A stretch of DNA of 64,000 nt, taken from contig QAXH01006075.1 in NCBI GenBank assembly GCA_004335635.1, positions 62,347 through 126,346 on the forward strand, read 5' to 3'. Numbering within the stretch: position 1 is the stretch's first letter; the number at the start of each line of letters is the position of its first letter. Positions 38,501-50,900 of this stretch are shown here, one piece after another. A model generated the notes under the pieces. The model saw only the letters and a program-made list of their open reading frames with translations. It had not been told where the DNA came from and did not search any database. A program made the translations under genes and the position numbers. This stretch comes from Chloromonas sp. AAM2 (lineage: Eukaryota; Chlorophyta; Chlorophyceae; Chlamydomonadales; Chlamydomonadaceae).

Positions 38501-41500
38501 AATTGGAACATAAGATCGCAACTGTGAAAATAACGCAGCTTGTGTCAGACCACAGTCTGGGAACCAACCTAGGAAATAGTGATCTGAGCGGCCGATGCTA
38601 TTGGTACCTGACGGCACATTCAGATCAATCTGATAATTGACACACGTAATTTATGGGTCTGGGGCACTCCAAATATGGTTACAAAATTCTGTTTCTGGGC
38701 AAAGTAGGGGGGTAAAAAGGCCAAAAATGAGACAAAATGTCGTCCAGACCTGCCATCCTGCGGTTGTTCGNNNNGCACACATCCACGAACGCGCCTTGGT
38801 GTCGCGCACCTACTGGACAAGCCCCGATGCATTTTGACTCGATGCGTCGCAAGAAACGGCCACAAACGGCAAAACCCCGGCGCCTGCGATATCTACGGTA
38901 CGGCACATCCAAACTTCGGATTTGTAATGATGATGGTGGTCNNNNNNNNNNNNNNNNNNNNNNNNNNNNNNNNNNNNNNNNNNNNNNNNNNNNNNNNNNN
39001 NNNNNNNNNNNNNNNNNNNNNNNNNNNNNNNNNNNNNNNNNNNNNNNNNNNNNNNNNNNNNNNNNNNNNNNNNNNNNNNNNNNNNNNNNNNNNNNNNNNN
39101 NNNNNNNNNNNNNNNNNNNNNNNNNNNNNNNNNNNNNNNNNNNNNNNNNNNNNNNNNNNNNNNNNNNNNNNNNNNNNNNNNNNNNNNNNNNNNNNNNNNN
39201 NNNNNNNNNNNNNNNNNNNNNNNNNNNNNNNNNNNNNNNNNNNNNNNNNNNNNNNNNNNNNNNNNNNNNNNNNNNNNNNNNNNNNNNNNNNNNNNNNNNN
39301 NNNNNNNNNNNNNNNNNNNNNNNNNNNNNNNNNNNNNNNNNNNNNNNNNNNNNNNNNNNNNNNNNNNNNNNNNNNNNNNNNNNNNNNNNNNNNNNNNNNN
39401 NNNNNNNNNNNNNNNNNNNNNNNNNNNNNNNNNNNNNNNNNNNNNNNNNNNNNNNNNNNNNNNNNNNNNNNNNNNNNNNNNNNNNNNNNNNNNNNNNNNN
39501 NNNNNNNNNNNNNNNNNNNNNNNGGCACTTCTCATCGCGCGAATCCATTCAGGCTGCGATGTGTTCTAACATCGGAAACGATCGCGGTCACTTTTTAACA
39601 GAAAAGTCGGTTGGTTCCCAGATTGTGGTGTCAGACTACTTCTGTCAAGCAGGATCATTTATAAACAGGATCATACACAAACAGGGACCAAAAGATGGCT
39701 GAAGCATCTAACAACATGCAACCTTATCATGTCCGCAGGTGCTAATCTGTCCAACTTAGCCCTGGCTCTGGGCGTGCGGGAGGAGGACGCGCTGCACCTG
39801 GTCATGACCCAGCCCACACTGCTGGCCGCACAGGTGACCGCCGGCAGAGGCAGGCACGCAAACCTGACACCACGCGCCTGTGCACCTGTCAAGGTCTAAT
39901 CGACGGGCTCAACTCCCAACAAGTGGTTCAATTCTGACGAGGCTGCCTAAGTATTGCTTGCTTCAAGCCATCAGACTTCAAATTGCCATTTCTGGCTGTT
40001 CACCCAATTCTTGGAGTAAGAGTTGGATACTCTTTGTTGACTATGTATAGAGACTTCGTATAACATTGGTCTTTTTGTCCCCGAAATGTAGAGAGAGCTC
40101 ATGCAATCAAGACAGGCCTGCAAGCATGTGTCTGTGCAGCTTCGCAGCCCAATGGAATTTTACTTCAAAATGCCTGAGTGGTGGCTGCTCACCCAAATCC
40201 TTCATAAGCATTCTTTCCCCCCCGCCCCTGCAGCTCCCCTCCCTGAGCTCAGCCCTGGACTGCCTGGAGTCCGGCCTGTGCCTGCCCTCCCGCTCGCATG
40301 CACTGCGGCTGCTGGGCCTCCAGCCAGCGCTGCTCTACGACCTCACGGTGCAGAACATCAATGATAAGCTGGAGGCGCTGGCTGCGCTGTTCGAGGTATT
40401 TAACACTTGCTTGATAGATGAGTCTCGTAAATTCGGTTTTTAAGTCTGTTGTTTGCAGATTTTTGCCAGTTTCCATCTGTTTCTGCAGGAATTACCGGGA
40501 TACCGCCGTTTCAGGCAGATGTGCTTGCTGCATAAACTGTGCGTGTTGGCTACAGTGTGCTTGCTGCATGTGTGTTCATGGCCTGCAGTATATCGCGCAA
40601 CAAACTCGTTGAAATATCCTTCCGAGTTTAAGTTGTTCTTGGCAGGCCAGGCCTAGAGGCTTGGCCACCAGGGATCAGCCAAAATGGACAGTGCTGCTTC
40701 ACCAACTGCTTTCAACTGTTTGCATCAGCATACCCACGCGGCGCTGGCCATCGGCTCCTTGACACCATCCTAGTATTGATTTCCATCATTTCATTTCCTT
40801 GCAGGTTCCAATTGCTGAGGTGAAGTCCCTAGCCGGTGCCCAGCCCACGCTGCTGATGCTGTCTCCCTACACGCTTAGGTCAGCGGTGACCGCGGCTCAG
40901 GCGGAGGGGGGCCCTGAAGTGACGCCTGCTCAGTGCCTGCAGCTACTGGTGCAGGACCCCGGTGGGTGGATTGGGGCAAGGCAGACGACCTTCGAGTAGC
41001 AACCCTATGTGGCTCGCAGAAAGGGAAGATAGGCAGGGAGATGCGATCGTTAGGGCGTCAGATTCACGGCAATGGAGACGGTGCGGCGGACACGGAGTCG
41101 AAAGGCAGGGTAACAGCAGGACGTTGGCCAGGACGGAGATACATTTGATGGATGCATTGCTCTGGGCTTGTGTATGCAATGCACAACCCTGGACGTCTCC
41201 GCGCCAGACCAGTTTGCGCGTTAAGGACTGGCCACTGATACCTGCCACCAGTTGATTTTAAGCCGGGTAGGGACATCTGGCGGTTTAGCGTAAGAGAAGG
41301 CGCTTTACAACCACTGACCAGTCCTCCACTGACTGGTGTTGTGTGGCCGTGATATCTTCCCCAGGCACGTTCATGTCTCTGGCCCACACTTCCGAGGACC
41401 TTGACCAGTGGACCGGTCGGTTGGGCCTGGACCCGGAGCAGGTGGCGGACATGGCAGCCGCCCAGCCCGCACTGCTGGAGATGTCGCCAAACACCATCAA

Positions 41501-43208
41501 GGCCAGGCTGGTGAGCAGGAGCCAGGGGCAAAGGGCAGGGGTGAGGGTGTGAGCAGCGGGTTAGTCAAGAAGTGCACTTCGTTTTGCACAGCATTTGCAG
41601 TGACTGGCGCCTGTGGGTCTCATTTGTTTCCCCATGCGTAAGAAGTGAGGAGGCGGCAGTCTGTGGGTTGTGTTTGTTATCTCGGCAGCCTGTCAGGCTC
41701 ACACGGGCCGATCCAGTCCTCTGGCTTAGTTGCTCACAGCCCTCCTGGCCATGTGGTTGTGCGCCTGTGCACCCGCCCCCCTGCAGCACAGAGCAAGGCA
41801 GCAAACGGTCACTGTATGCACTGGCCCCAGAACCCTGCTTGCCCTGTGTTTGTGCGCCGTACAGGAGTCGCTTGCTGCCCTGTTTGGCATCCCCCTGGGC
41901 ATCGCCGCGCAGCTTGTGGCGCGGCACCCCGCGCTGGCGACCATCCCACCCAACGTGGCCATCACGCGCATCAAGGGGCTGAGCCTGGCCCTGGGGAGCA
42001 CTATGCAGGTGGACGGGCTGCATGGCTGTGATGGGCCATTCACTTGATCGGGAAAAGAAGGGTGCTGCTGCTGCAAGGGCAGCCTAGTCGTGTAGATTGC
42101 TTCTGAACTTGCTTTGACGAGAAAGGAAGGGTGCTGCCGGTGGTGCCGGCTTGACCTTGCATGTAGTTGTTGATTTCCGTGCATGGTGTGGTGTTCTGGC
42201 TGCCAGAGCCTAAGTAGATCGACAGCTCCAAACAGATAGACCTGAAACTGAGACACATGGCATGCACTTTTACTGCATGAGTTTGTTGCACAGCCTCGTA
42301 TTGCCTAACTGCGCATTGTACAGCCTCATTGGCATACCCATCACCAATCTTATCTACGAGGAACTGCCTTCAGTTGTTAAGTGTTAGGTTTTAAGGCTGA
42401 ATCATTATTCCATGCCATGCACACTCATTCTAAACACCCCTTCATGCACGTGCAGACCATTGGTGTGCTGGTAGCCAAGGCTCCCGCTGTGCTGGCCTGC
42501 TGCGTGGCCTCGCCTGGGGAGATCAATCAGGACCTCAAGCCGTACACAGCCATGGTTGCAGAGGTAGGGCGGGGAGAGCAGGAGGTGTCCGGGGGATGCG
42601 AGAAGAGGGTTGACTTGAGAATTAGCCACACTGCATGGCAAGTTGCGCATGTAACACATGCATTCGTCTCATCATCAAGGTAAGGTATGGAGTGCGGCTT
42701 GACGCTCTGAGGGCCAACTGAGGTGGAAGACCAGGGCTACATGTGGTGATGTTGGTGGTGCAGTGGCGTTTGCATGGCTACTGTTAGCTGCCTACAGTCG
42801 GACAGATGTTTCAAAGGTTGTTGTCTTGTTGCCTGAGGCCTGCTGGCTGTCGAATGAACACCATTGCCATAAGCCCCATTGCTGTATGGTTGTGTTCAGC
42901 GGTGGTAACACGATTGCCTATGAACCCCACCTTTCACTGTAGAATCCATTTCGGTGGGGTTGTTTTCAGAATGAAACCAGACATCAGCAGGCAGACCACA
43001 GGCCGGTGGGCCACTGGTGGTGAACATGTTTACAGACGTTGGTATGGTCGGGCCAAGCTTGTTATTGTTGCAAACCTTATCCTATTACTGTTGTATGCAG
43101 GTGGTCGCTGCTTACGAGTTCTACACCATGGACTGGCTGCAGCGCAGCATGCGGGAGGCGGCACCCCAACGCATGCGCTCCTTTTCACAGCTGGACAGGC
43201 GGCTGTGA
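35582..43208 (+). CDS. mTERF-like helical-repeat protein, probably organellar (12 exons, 653 residues)
   Basis: About ten to eleven repeats of roughly 34 residues follow the pattern L..LGL......L....P.LL......+...+..L, for example RLGLSTEQALALVARVPVVL and LALGVREEDALHLVMTQPTL. This fits mTERF motifs, a family that binds nucleic acid in mitochondria and chloroplasts. The first 190 residues are Ala/Arg/Ser/Pro-rich and could target an organelle. Exons: 35582-36171, 36599-36733, 37198-37300, 37602-37715, 38161-38260, 39739-39833, 40234-40395, 40805-40961, 41365-41510, 41865-42008, 42456-42563, 43101-43208; total 1962 nt, in frame. Phases match across the assembly gap, so no exon need be missing there. 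The start is the least certain part. Another alpha-solenoid family is possible. Confidence 0.65.
36164..36209 (+). repeat. 14-base tandem repeat duplicating a splice donor
   Basis: The unit GGAATAGGTGGGGT occurs three times in a row. Each copy contains AG|GTGGGG, the donor used by the first exon of the mTERF-like gene. Only the first copy (donor at 36172) keeps the frame with the next exon. Confidence 0.85.
37432..37489. repeat. (ATTAGT)n-type AT-rich repeat
   Basis: ATTAGT/ATT units repeat about nine times in an intron of the mTERF-like gene. It stands out by its AT content. Confidence 0.85.
37791..37896. repeat. Imperfect tandem repeat in mTERF-like gene intron
   Basis: About four degenerate units of 25 to 35 bases share GATCTGGTCACAACGGCAGA. 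Confidence 0.8.
38771..39523. other. Assembly gaps (4 N and 582 N)
   Basis: Four Ns at 38771-38774 and a run at 38942-39523, all within the intron between exons ending at 38260 and starting at 39739. The 170 bases between the two N runs and the 150 bases before them are unlike the surrounding intron and may belong to a dispersed repeat that broke the assembly. Confidence 0.95.
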
Positions 43209-44956
43209 AGCTAGCCAAGATTTTTGCCAGTTCTGGGACAATTTCATTTGTGGTAATGTCACATCACAGACGGACGGTGAAGTCCGTGGAACAGGACACA
43301 TGCCTACTTATCTTCTGTCAACTTTGCCAGCCTCTTGCCCGCCAGCACCCTCTTGCTCTGAGTTATGGAGTGCCCCGCTTGCTTGGAAGGGCTGTTTTTT
43401 TCCTGAAGCTGAATGTCTCGTATTTCATGTTTTACGTTACGCGCTTGTGTGACATCTGTTGCGCAAAGCCAGCACGGATCTCTGCATCTTCCCTCCAAGC
43501 ACCTCGACCGTGTTCAAGTTTAGGAGAGAGCTCTGCTGCAGCGCCGGTACACCCACGTTCTGGCAACTTACGTAATGATCTCGTCAGCTTTGACAGCCGT
43601 GTTTTGCAATCCATCGGGACACCGTCATCTTATGGCTGGATTGCTCACCTGTGGTTCAATATAGTTATGCAAGGGGGTATGGTGCTGGATTGGAGTCTCA
43701 GAAATGAGAATGGTCGCTGAGGCCTATCCCTGCAATGGATGCAATGCTGCACACCCTCCATGCCTGTCTTGCTTTGCACACACACGATCCAGCCCCTGCA
43801 TGCTTGACAGGCTGTGCACAGCTCCATGTCATCGTGTGGTGTACACAGATTACAACGCTGGCCGGGGTTTGCGTGCCTCTACCAATTCCCGCTGAACTGT
43901 TCAATGCCACCAAACGCGTCACTGCACTTAGCATGCTCAAGGCCGGTTGTTTAAGCATACTTTTGACAAGTAAGTTTGTGCAGCATGTAAACATGATATT
44001 CCCTTCACAGCAGGCAATATGCTGGGGATGCCATATGCACACACAGAAAGGCCATCATGGCTCCTGACCTGTACGCACGTAAGAGACAAAGCCGTTGCTT
44101 TAACTTGAAGCAATCATTATGTGGCTGCTTTTCTCACCTTTGGCTGGCTTACTCAAGTTGGGATTACTGGTCTGTTGACGTGCGCTGGCCTGTAAAGTGT
44201 TTCACCACTGTTCGGCAAGAGAGGCATTGGATGCACATGCCTGCCGCTGCCGCCTGCAAGCTGGGTCTGGCCCTGCGTCAAGGCTACATCAAATGAGAGA
44301 GCACATGCTTTTACACAGCAGGTACACTAAGCAGACACTTGCAGAGCACGCATAGCACTGCCAATCAAAACAATGAATTCAATGTTCAGTAGCGTGCTGT
44401 GGGACAACTATTCAACAAGCTCCGACGCACGCTGTTATACATGTTGGTTGTCTTTGGTTTCTACCACGGACTTTGGAGTTCTTGTCTCATACTCTAGTAA
44501 GGCAACGACGAACAGTAAGAGAAGCCAGCTCAGCCGGCATTCCAGCATAGCTGAACACACATAGATAACATGTGCATGTCACATGTTTTTGTAGCAGAAA
44601 AGGATACGCAAGATTTGGCAGTTTCTGTCTGCAGTCTGTTGTGGGAATTGTCCAAGGTCTCTTGGTCTCAGTGCAGGACACAACAATGGTCCCAGAACTG
44701 GCAAACGTTTTTTTTGAGCTGGTTGATTAGGTTTCAACATGGCACACAGGCACAGTTTGCCCCAAAGGGCCGAAGCTGTGCTTGGCCTGCCCAAGAGAAG
44801 CCAAACTGACCACAACCAGTGTGTAGGTGTTCCGCAATCCAAGTCCAAATCAACAGAACGTCAATGGCAAGGACGACAAAGGCCAAGCCGGGCACAACAG
44901 GCCAGGCGCATCAATGCTGGGCAAAAGATCCCATTCTTCCCCCTTGACAAAGGTCA
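43209..44956. other. Convergent 3' intergenic region
   Basis: Separates the stop of the mTERF-like gene (+) from that of the PHD gene (-). It carries inverted copies of the dispersed motif (43222-43240 and 44689-44715), TGTAA at 43986 and 44191 for the left gene, and TTACA (TGTAA on the minus strand) at 44311 for the right gene. No coding sequence was recognised. Confidence 0.55.
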
Positions 44957-47900
44957 TCAGGTCATCATGGGCATGGATGCCATGAGTGAGAGCATGCCTG
45001 CAGCCGCCACCATGTCTGCAGCTGCCGCTGCATCCACTGCCTCCCGGCACATGTCGCACTGGAAGTGAGCAGGCACGTCCTCGTCGTCGTGAATCCTGAA
45101 CACAGACATATACACACACACACATGCAGGTTGAATGCAGGGCAATGAACGCTGCATTTGCAGCACTAGTAATGATGATGATGATGATGGCGTGGGATTG
45201 AATTACTTCAATTGACACCCCCAGCAGGACAGGAAAAGCCACAAGAAACAGGACGTGCACAACTTGTTGCTGCTCGTTCTGGCGCATGACGCGCCTGTGC
45301 GTGCCTACTATGTGTCGTCTTCCAACAACAAGGACCCGAGTACACGAATAGCGGCATTCCTTCCTCACCTGTAGCAGCGTGTGTGCATCCATGCGTTGCA
45401 CGTGTCGCACGTCATCATGCGCTCGCCGTCGTCGTCCAGTGTGCCGCACGCCACACACCGCACCTGCAGCACACCACGTGCACCAATACTCTCTGGGCAC
45501 GTCATGTCATGCCCACAAAACTGACCAATCTTGTGCACATGCTGCTCAGGCCCACCAAACATTCGCCTAGCATGCTCTGCCATGCACATGCCCACGAATG
45601 TGATGGTCTGCTCTAGCCTGCCCGCCTGCCTGCCTGCAGCCCTCTCGAGTCTTCTTCACCTGCATCTGTTTGCATGTCCCTGGCCTCTCTCCCTCTTCCC
45701 GTCTCACCTGCCAATCCTCATGTCCGCCCGCCTGCCTCCACCGGTTGTCCGCATCCATGCCCACCCCGGCAACCACCAGCGTGTGACCGTGATCAACCAC
45801 CAACGACCCAGCCGCCTTATCGCCGCCCGTCAGCCAGCAAACAGGCGCCACATCCGCCAACTGACTGTGCTTGCCACGTCCGGCCCGTGCCGGCAAATGC
45901 GACTGCTGTGACGCCATTGCACCTGCGCTGCTGCGACCTGCCGCAGTCGCATCCGCCGCTGCTGCAGCTGCGTTGGCTGCCTGCTGCGCGGGGGTGGGTG
46001 GCTGCAGTCTGACGTGGTCCAGATCCTCCTGTGGCAGGTGCATCAGGTCTGGGGGCAGGCCGCGCAGGACGCTGGTGACCTTGAACTCGGCTGTTGCGCC
46101 GCGGGGACGGAACATGCGGTACACGTCCGCCAGAGCCTCACTGCACAACCTGCACAGGTAGATTGCAGCATCTTCGTTTGTGAAGAGAGCAGACAGCGCA
46201 ACTGTGTGTACCAGAGGCACAGACAGCAAGTGTGAAGCATGCTCGCTCATCGTAAAGAGTGCAGCAAAATAACATGTTTACAACAAAAAGGGGCAGCAAC
46301 GAACAACTGCTTGTACTGCAAGAGGGCAGACAGCAAGCATGTCAACAGTGCACACTTGCTGAGGCAGGTGTTGCCTGGTGTTAAGCATGCGTGTCGCGTG
46401 CATGAACCCAGCATGCACGCGTGTGCTGCTCCCTGCTTACCTGCGCACGTCCATGACTGTCGCCTTGTAGTGCACGAGGACGGGCTCTGCGGGGGTGAGG
46501 CCCACCAGGCGCTTGTGCACGGGGGGAATGCGCTGCATGGTAGGGGGCACCTCCCAGTGTGGCACCATGCTGCTGGGCAGCTCAACCTGCACACGGGAAG
46601 CCAACAAACACAACCGTAAACGGTTATGATACTTCAGGTCCAGGGAGGACACAGACAGGTCCAATACGGCTCAAAGACAGCACCAGGCGTGCACAGTCGC
46701 CGAGTGTTTGCAGACTGTGTGCAGTGTGTGTGTGCAGGTATGTGACCAGCCATGTGTGCACTACCATCATCATGTCACCGCTCACTTGGCACATGATGCA
46801 CACTTGGTCGCGGGGCAGGACGGCGTTCGCCAGCGGACCGCCATAGTCCTTGACAAAGTACTTGCTATCCCGCAGAACCTGCAAAGGAAAGGTCAAGACA
46901 CATGAGATGAGATGTTTGAGGCACAAGGCAACAACTTACAGAGACAATTCCATCATGCCAGTGATTTCCATGCTTGCAGCCCTCTGGAAACGCTTGTGAG
47001 GCATGTGATGGCACTTCAAAACGATGCATGCATGGCCATTTCATATCAGCGTGTGTGGTTGGCATGTGGTCTGGATCCCCCCTTTTTCCCATGCTGTCAG
47101 GCCTCACCTGCAAGTACCCCGCCATTTTACGCAGTGTGATGGGGGCGGCGTCCACAATGGCCTGCGCCTGGGCGACGGAGTGGTCAGAAGCCTCTTTGAG
47201 GCCGCGCTCGAGCGCAGCAGCCACGGGCAGGTAGCCCCTGCAGCACAGGGCAAGGAAGCGAACAATGGCTGCATGCACTGTGGACCCCTGACTGTGACTG
47301 ATCTTGCTGCACCCACATGGGATGCACGATGCGCCCAGGCAAACTGAGAACATCCACGTCTACATGCGCACGCTTTGCAGCAGTGGACTAACAACCGGAG
47401 GGTGGTGGACGAACGACCAGGGGGAAACAAGGCTTACCTGAGCAGCTTGTTGTACACGGTCTGCAGGTCGGACAGCACACGCGGGCCCGTGCCCCGCGGA
47501 GCGGTGTGATCTGCGCCAGTGTGCAGCGCCGCCGCCCGGTCGACCAGCGCTGGCGTGTGCTGCGTGCTGCACCCCGGGCCTGCCAGTGGGACAACAGCAT
47601 TGGTGCCAATAGCATCGGTACCCGCATCAGCAGCAGAGGTAGAGGGCACCAGGGCCAAGGCAGACTCCGACCCAACCGCTGTGGCAGCATTGCCATTCTC
47701 CATGGCTTTGTGTCCTGCGGCCTCAGTATCTGCTGCTTTGGGCGAGCTGGCTGCTTCTGGAGCATGCGGCTCTGCAGGCTCTGTACCGCTGGCCAACTGT
47801 GGTGCTTGTGCCTCTGCAGCAGCAGCTGGCGGTTCTTCTGGGGCTGCTGTTGCTGCTTCACCATCTGCCGCAGCGTCCAGCTCCATTGCAGCTGTTGTAG

Positions 47901-50900
47901 CGTCAAAATCCATTGGAGCTGTTTCAGTGGCTGGGCCTGCATCATCTGCCGGATGCATTCCCTCGTCTGCGGCACCAGTGCCTGCTACAGGCTGCGACTC
48001 GCTTGGAGGGGCCTGCATGTGTGAGGCAGCACTACGCCCACCCGCCGGGGTTGCATGGCAAGCAGCTGTGCATGGGAGCGCATCTCTTGCTGCAAGAGCC
48101 GCCCCGATCGCTGCCTGCATGGCTGGGGAAATGTGTATCCCCGGCATGGCGTCGGTTGCAGCGGTATCCGTCTCAACCGCTGCATAGTTGACCGCCCTAT
48201 CAGGCCCAGCGTTTTCGTAACCAAGAGCCTCACGAAGGTACCAGATGGGCAGCTCTAGAGCTCGCTCACGCCTGGGAGCAGCAGGCACCTGGCTGGCAGC
48301 TACAGCAGCAGCAGTGGCAGCTTCTTCAAACGCCTGGGGCAAGGGATCAACCCAGCCTTCCATGACATCAACAACAACCGGAGGAGGGCTGGCAGGTGCT
48401 TCAACCTTTGGCTCCACGTGCTGCTGTTTCTTGCGATAACCACCACGCCCACCAGAGGCCGCCTTGCGCTTCTTTGACACCGGGGATTTCGGTTCCATCA
48501 CCGGCTCTTCCACCAGTTCTGGCTCTGGCTTTGGCTTAGACTTTGCTGCACGTGATTTCGGCTGGGTGGAGGGTGGTGGTGGTGGCGATGCGGGTTCTGG
48601 GGCTTGTTTGATGGGTGAGGCCGGGACTTGTATGACAGGCGGGGGTTCTGGGGCGGGAGACGAGGCATGGCTGACCGGTGGCAGGAGGACTGGTGGCAAG
48701 CGGACTGAGGGTGCAAACGGTGGAATCATTGGGATGAAACCCGCTGTTCCTTGAATGGGATGGTCTGGTATGGTGTCAAAGGAAATTGATGCTGGCTGTT
48801 GGCTGCTGGCTTCCGCTGCGAGCTGGACGTCTTTGCCTGCCTCTGCACGCCGGCTGCTTCTGCCAGCCCTTAGCGGCCGACCGCCTGTGCTGGGTGCTGC
48901 CTGTTGGCTGTCAGTAGCCACTGCTGCTTGTTGGCTTTCACTGCCTACTGATGCTGGATGGCTGCCAGGGTCGGCTTGCGACTGTTGCCCGTTGATGGTT
49001 GCATGCTTAGCTGCAGGCTCAGGCGATGAATCGCTCGGACGCTTGCGCTTGCCTGCTGACTGCTCTGGTGTGCCGCCGCGCCCTCTGCCCAAGCCTTTCC
49101 TCCATCCCCTGCCTCTCCCTCTGCCTCTCCCCCTGCCTCTCCCCCTGCCTCGTTGTGCTGACTGCCTCTGCACACTTGCCGGTTGCTGATCGGCTTGCTC
49201 CTGGGAAACTTGCACTGCTTGATCATGCAGGGGCAGTGTGTGCCCCTCAGAAGGCTGCTCTGCCTCTTCGTCGGACTGTTGCATCTGCTGCTCTGGCATG
49301 TCTTGGGGTGTCTGCACCGGCGGGTCAGTCATTTGCCCTCCAGGGGCTTGCGTCTGCTGCTCTTCCGCTTGCTGCAATGGCTGCTCGGGCGGGTCAGCCG
49401 CCTGTGCCTGCTGCTCTGCTGCAGCTGGTTCCTGCTGTTCCTCAGCTGGCTGCATTGCCGGATCAGCTGGCGAAACTGCCTGTTCCTGGGATGGGATTGC
49501 CTGCTGCTCCTCACTTTCCTGCACTGACTGCTCATTGGCCATCTGTGCGTCGTCCTCAGCAACTGGCTGTATCGGCCCGTCTTGAAGCGGCTGTACAGAC
49601 TGCTCGTGCAGTTGCGGCAGCAGCACCTGCTGCTCCCCAGCTTGCTGCTCCTCAGCCTGCTGCTCCCCAGCCTGCTGCTCCCCGGCCTGCTGCTCCCCGG
49701 CCTGCTGCTCCCCGGCCTGCTGCTCCCCGGCCTGCTGCTCCTCGGCCTGCTGCTCCCCAGCCTGCTGCTCCCCAGCTCGCTGCTGCACCAACTCTTTTTC
49801 GTCTGCAGATTCCTGCAGCAGTGGCGCAGGCTGCACCATCTGTGCTGCTTGCTCCTCAGGTGCAGACGGCCCTGCCGGCTTTTGAGGTGATGGAGGCACT
49901 GAAGGCAAAGGTGCTATGTGTTCCTGGGCCCGCGGCGGCAGTGTCTGCTCCTGTGGCGTGACTAGCTGCTCAGATGGCAGTGTTGCCTGCAACTGCTCCC
50001 TGTCCTGCTGTCCAGCACCAGCTGTGGGCGGCTCCTGCACCAGCGGCTCCAGCAAGTCCTGTACAGTTGCTGGCTGCTCATCTGGCACAGTCACAGCTTC
50101 CTGCTGGCGATCTGCATCACGCGTCGCTGGTTGTGCCGGACGACTGGACCGGGATTTTCTAGTTGATGCAGACACAGGATTATGCTGCTGTGTTTGCTGC
50201 TGCTGCTGCTGCTTCCGTTTTGTGGCTTTCTGGTTTCTTTTGCCCGGACTGCAGGGCCCCTGTGAGCCCCAAGCAAGGTGCGCTGCGCTCTCAGTGGAAG
50301 GCAACGCCGAATCACCTTCTTGCCCCGAGGATGCTGCAGAGAGTGCATTTTGTGGCCTGCCGCTGTCTGTGCTGTGAAGCAGCGAAGGCGCACCAAGCGA
50401 ATCGGCTGCAGGAGGGGCTGCTGGCTCGCTGGCCCCAGACAACTCTTGAGCATCTGCTGAACATCGGGCACCACCAGGCTGCTGCAAGGCGCTTGCCCGT
50501 TTGTCCTGGTCAATGCTGCCATCTGCTGTTTCAGCCCCTGGCGGTCGCAAGATGCCGTCAGAGTCTGCCGCCGTGTTGTTTGTGACTTCAGTGGTAGCTG
50601 CTGTGTCTTCTCGTGCGTCCAGCACAGGCTGTGCCTGCTGCTTGCTACCAGATGTTACCTCTGACACCTGCCTGGCTGTGCCTGGCACTGCCTGCTCTTC
50701 TGAGCCTGCTGCACTGGGTGGCTGTGCCAAGTCAGTGGAAGCTGCATCCTTTCCATCCCGTGCTTCCTGATGAGCATCGACATGGGCCTTGACATGAGCC
50801 TTGACGTCAGTGGGTGGCATTTCTTGCTGCATATCTGCCTGCTCGGGCAGTTCACCCAGCAACGCCCCTGATGCATTGTTTGGCTGAGGAGCATCATCAG

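Noticed and set aside
38679..39702. Long ORFs on both strands made mostly of X residues
   Set aside because: They only read through the run of N bases.
40450..40490. Possible sixth copy of the dispersed motif (TTTGCCAGTTTCCATCTG)
   Set aside because: Matches only the first ten or so bases of the core and lacks the GGGAC part.
49026..49961. Plus-strand ORF of 311 codons opposite the giant PHD exon
   Set aside because: It is the shadow of the minus-strand low-complexity exon; the minus frame continues for 1735 codons and joins conserved family sequence at both ends.
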